Assembly: GCA_017353855.1 (NCBI GenBank)
Contig: JAFMSA010000181.1
Location: 1-7,635, forward strand
Length of the DNA: 7,635 nt
Source: Alphaproteobacteria bacterium
GTDB lineage: Bacteria; Pseudomonadota; Alphaproteobacteria; ATCC43930; CGMCC-115725
Reading direction: 5' to 3'
The translations under genes were made by a program, and so were the position numbers. Of the stretch, positions 4,967 to 7,635 are shown piece by piece. How positions within the stretch are numbered: the first letter of the stretch is position 1; each line of letters opens with the position of its first letter. The notes beneath the pieces were generated by a model. That model was not told the origin of the DNA. It worked only from the letters and a program-made list of their open reading frames with translations, and did no database searches.

Positions 4967-7327
4967 ATGCAATCATCGGAAAGCGGGAGCTACGGCATCG
5001 GTCGGCCGGTCCGGCGCAAGGAGGATTTCCGCCTGCTGACAGGACGCGGCTGTTTTGTCGACGATCTGGCGCTGCCCGACCTGACGCAGGCGGTGTTTGT
5101 GCGCTCGCCGCACGCGCATGCGCGCATCGTCGCGATCGATGCGGCGTCGGCGCGAGCAGCGCCGGGCGTTCTCGCCGTACTGACCGGCGCCGATTACCGC
5201 GCCGACGGGCTCGGAGCGATCGCGCACAACCCGGGCCTCAGCCGGCCGCCCGATGTTACGCCGCGAGTTGCCGGAGTTGCGCCGATCGCCACACCGCATT
5301 GGCCGATGCCGACCGACCGGGTGCGCTGTGTCGGCGAGCCTGTCGCCATGGTCGTCGCCGCGACGATCGACGCGGCCCGGGACGCCGCCGAGCTCGTCGA
5401 TGTCGTCTACGACCCGCTCACGGCGGTTGCCCGCGCCGCCGACGCCATCAAGCCCGGTGCGCCGCAACTGTGGGACACCGCGCCGGGCAATCTCTGCATC
5501 GAGGTCGAGGTCGGCGACGGCGGGGCCACCGAGGCGGCGTTTGCATGCGCCGCGCATGTTGTGCGGCTCGATACGTGGATTCAGCGCGTCACCGGCGTGC
5601 CGATGGAGCCGCGCACCAACATCGCCCAATTCGACACGGCGAATGGCTGCTACACGCTGCACACCGGCACCGGCCGCGGTGTCACCGCCCTGCGCGACGA
5701 TCTGGCGCGAGTGCTTGGGGTAGAGCCCGATAAGGTGCGCGTCGTCTGCGGCGACATGGGCGGGAATTTCGGCACGCGTAATTTCTTTTATCCCGAATAT
5801 GCGCTGCTGCCCTGGGCCGCGCGACGGGTCGGCCGCCCGGTAAAGTGGGCCTGCGAGCGTGGCGAAGATTTTCTCAGCGATTACCAGGGGCGTGATCTCG
5901 CGGTGAGGGCCGAGCTGGCGCTAGACGCCGAGGGGAAGTTCCTCGCCATGCGCGCAAACAATCTGAGCAATCTGGGCGCGCAGGCCGCCTCGTTCGTGTC
6001 ATTGCAGAAGGGCATCGGGCTGATGTCGGGGGTCTACGACATCCCGGCAGCTTACGTCCGCGGTCGCGGTGCCGTCACTAACACCATATCGACGACCCCA
6101 TATCGCAGTGCGGGCCGGCCTGAGGTTATGTTCGTCATCGAACGGCTGATCGATCTGGCGGCCGACCAGCTCGGTCTCGATGCCGTTGCGCTGCGCCGCC
6201 GTAACCTCGTGCCTGTCGCTTTGCAGCCCTACCGCAACCCGCTCGGCATCGCTTACGACAGTGGCGATTACCGGAGAGCGATGGAGGGCGCGCTGGCGCT
6301 GGCCGAGTGGGACAGCTTTCCGGCAAGGCGAGCCGCGGCGAAGCAGTGCGGCAGGCTGCGCGGTATCGGCATCGCCAATTATGTCGAGATCACGACCGGC
6401 GCGCCGCGCGAGCGCGCCGAGATCGCGGTGTCGCCCGAGGGCCGGGTCGAGCTTGTGATGGGGACGATGTCGTCGGGGCAGGGCCACGAGACGAGCTTTG
6501 CGCAGCTCGTCGCCGAATGGCTCGGCGTGCCGTTCGAAGCAATCGATTATATCGCGCACGACACCGCGCGCGTGCGGGCCGGCGGGGGGTCACATTCCGG
6601 GCGCTCAATGAAACTCGCCGTGCCCGTCATCGGCCAGGCGACGGACGAGATCATCGACAAGGGGCGCCGCGTCGCGGGTCATCTGTTCGAGGCGGATGTC
6701 GCCGACATCGAATTTGACGCCGGGCGCTTCCGGGTCGCCGGCACCGATCGCGAGATCGGTATCTTCGAGATTGCCGCCGCGGCCTGCCGCACTGACCTGC
6801 CGCTGGAGCTGCAAGGGCCGCTCGCGGCCATTTCCGACCAGACGCTGCCGGTCGCAAGCTTTCCGTACGGCGCGCAGGTCTGCGAGGTCGAAGTCGATCC
6901 GGAAACCGGTGGTGTCGATATCGTTGGCTATGCTGCAGTCGACGACGTCGGGCGCGCGGTCAACCCGATGATACTGCATGGCCAGACGCATGGCGGCATT
7001 GCCCAGGGCGCCGGCCAGGCGCTCCTCGAAGATTGCAACTATGATCCGCAGACCGGCCAGCTCCGCGCGGCAAGCTTCATGGATTATGCGATGCCGCGTG
7101 CCGACACGTTCCCGGCCCTTGCGACCGCGCTCAGCGAAGTGCCCGCGCCCACCAATCGGCTCGGCGTGCGTTCCGGTGGCGAAGGCGGTACGACGCCGGC
7201 CCTCGCTGCCGTGATCAATGCGATCGTCGATGCGCTTGCCGAACTCGGGGTACGCCACATCGAAATGCCGGCGACCCCGGAGCGGGTCTGGCGCGCCATT
7301 CGAGAGGTGAGCGGATCAAGCGGGTAA
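4967..7327 (+). CDS. Xanthine dehydrogenase family, molybdopterin-binding (CoxL-like) subunit
   Basis: A 786-aa large subunit of a molybdenum hydroxylase, the class that oxidises purines, aldehydes, N-heterocycles or CO using Mo-molybdopterin cytosine dinucleotide. The N-terminal aldehyde oxidase/xanthine dehydrogenase a/b hammerhead domain spans about residues 11-160 (GRPVRRKEDFRLLTGRG, then FVRSPHAHARI); the Mo-binding domain follows. Visible cofactor and active-site motifs: MEPR (213-216), GGNFGTR (265-271, where GGGFGxK is usual), PYRSAGR (378-384), GQGHET (504-509), GGGSHSGRS (539-547), and GGEGGTTPA (737-745) with the catalytic Glu739. PYRSAGR occupies the place of AYRCSFR in true Mo/Cu CO dehydrogenase; the copper-binding Cys is Ser381, so CO oxidation is unlikely. 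Start: ATG 4967 with GAGGGG 8 nt upstream; GTG 4958 lies inside that site and is rejected. No FAD (CoxM-like) or [2Fe-2S] (CoxS-like) subunit gene is adjacent, although such enzymes need them for electron transfer. No signal peptide; cytosolic or a partner-exported complex. Substrate unknown. Confidence 0.93.
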   Translation: MQSSESGSYGIGRPVRRKEDFRLLTGRGCFVDDLALPDLTQAVFVRSPHAHARIVAIDAASARAAPGVLAVLTGADYRADGLGAIAHNPGLSRPPDVTPRVAGVAPIATPHWPMPTDRVRCVGEPVAMVVAATIDAARDAAELVDVVYDPLTAVARAADAIKPGAPQLWDTAPGNLCIEVEVGDGGATEAAFACAAHVVRLDTWIQRVTGVPMEPRTNIAQFDTANGCYTLHTGTGRGVTALRDDLARVLGVEPDKVRVVCGDMGGNFGTRNFFYPEYALLPWAARRVGRPVKWACERGEDFLSDYQGRDLAVRAELALDAEGKFLAMRANNLSNLGAQAASFVSLQKGIGLMSGVYDIPAAYVRGRGAVTNTISTTPYRSAGRPEVMFVIERLIDLAADQLGLDAVALRRRNLVPVALQPYRNPLGIAYDSGDYRRAMEGALALAEWDSFPARRAAAKQCGRLRGIGIANYVEITTGAPRERAEIAVSPEGRVELVMGTMSSGQGHETSFAQLVAEWLGVPFEAIDYIAHDTARVRAGGGSHSGRSMKLAVPVIGQATDEIIDKGRRVAGHLFEADVADIEFDAGRFRVAGTDREIGIFEIAAAACRTDLPLELQGPLAAISDQTLPVASFPYGAQVCEVEVDPETGGVDIVGYAAVDDVGRAVNPMILHGQTHGGIAQGAGQALLEDCNYDPQTGQLRAASFMDYAMPRADTFPALATALSEVPAPTNRLGVRSGGEGGTTPALAAVINAIVDALAELGVRHIEMPATPERVWRAIREVSGSSG

Positions 7328-7635
7328 TCCAGCCTCTTGACCTCCCCATGGTTCAAGTGAGGCGGTTCTGCGGGAGGTACTCCACAGCTCATGCGCGAGC
7401 CATCGGCGATTTCGTGGACGCGCTGCGACAGCGGCTTCTTTACGTCCTCGCGGGTGTCGTGGCTGAAATGTGACAGGCGTCGTCCTGGTCGAGAACGCGA
7501 TCACCCTGGCACCAGCACTTTCAGATTTCACGGGGAGTGGATAGCGGCGAGGATCGCGACGAACAGGCTGGGTGCGCCGCTTCACGCTCTTGCCGAAGCA
7601 TTCCTGAAAGCTTCGATGGCTGACCCTTTCCGTCT
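7328..7635. other. Right-end stretch with no supportable gene
   Basis: About 310 bp from the stop of the molybdopterin subunit gene to the window edge. One reverse frame (7316 to the edge) and one forward frame (ATG 7391 to the edge, at least 81 codons) are both uninterrupted, which is common in GC-rich DNA. Neither has a convincing ribosome binding site or a family I recognise. The forward frame's last 35 or so residues (from about 7530) look somewhat protein-like, with a helix-prone Ala/Leu run, so a gene entering from the right or an eroded coding remnant is possible. It does not encode a CoxM- or CoxS-like subunit. Confidence 0.4.
7340..7378. repeat. 7-bp inverted repeat just after the molybdopterin subunit gene
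   Basis: ACCTCCC at 7340-7346 pairs perfectly with GGGAGGT at 7372-7378 across a 25-nt loop, 12 bp after the TAA stop. Within the same stretch, CTTGACC (7336-7342) is imperfectly complementary to GGTTCAAG (7350-7357). The 25-nt loop and the lack of a T-run argue against a standard intrinsic terminator; a weak transcription end or a worn regulator dyad are the alternatives. Confidence 0.3.

Noticed and set aside
4858..5733. Long forward frame of 291 codons overlapping the molybdopterin subunit gene
   Set aside because: Very Arg/Ala-rich out-of-frame translation of the real gene; no ribosome site or family resemblance.
4967..7327. Aerobic CO dehydrogenase large subunit (coxL)
   Set aside because: The diagnostic AYRCSFR loop is PYRSAGR here; without the Cys the Mo/Cu centre cannot form.
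7316..7635. Reverse frame open to the right edge as a partial gene
   Set aside because: Arg/Pro-rich, overlaps the end of the molybdopterin subunit gene, no family resemblance, and an opposing forward frame is equally open.

Overview
The window is GC-rich with strong G/C preference at third codon positions. The protein sequences (a plant/actinobacterial-type IlvD, a twin-arginine-exported family-5 solute-binding protein, a CoxL-like molybdopterin subunit) suggest an alphaproteobacterium, possibly of the Bradyrhizobium/Hyphomicrobiales or Rhodospirillales kind. That assignment is inference from protein style; there is no rRNA or other phylogenetic marker here.

Layout, left to right: (1) the 3' nine-tenths of ilvD, dihydroxy-acid dehydratase, + strand, cut by the left edge; (2) an unrecognised 191-aa protein on the - strand, convergent with ilvD across a 24-bp gap that contains a perfect 16-bp palindrome; (3) a divergent spacer of about 300 bp whose right third is packed with hairpins, possibly the worn right end of an IS200/IS605-type element; (4) a histidine-phosphatase-superfamily enzyme, + strand; (5) a Tat-exported family-5 ABC substrate-binding protein, - strand, convergent with the phosphatase across only 6 bp; (6) a second divergent spacer of about 300 bp with a candidate sigma-54 promoter for the binding protein, a 13-bp direct repeat and an inverted repeat; (7) a complete xanthine-dehydrogenase-family (CoxL-like) molybdopterin-binding subunit, + strand; (8) about 310 bp to the right edge with no gene I can support.

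Strands alternate strictly (+, -, +, -, +), so no two genes here can share a transcript as an operon: every gene is its own transcription unit within the window. The genes do not form one obvious pathway. IlvD is housekeeping branched-chain amino acid synthesis. The binding protein has no permease or ATPase genes beside it, and the molybdenum hydroxylase subunit has no FAD or iron-sulfur subunit beside it, so both look like lone parts of systems encoded elsewhere. I see no CRISPR array, toxin-antitoxin pair, phage gene, intact transposase or RNA gene. I judge this to be an ordinary chromosomal stretch; the most worthwhile leads are the two divergent spacers and the partnerless molybdenum subunit.
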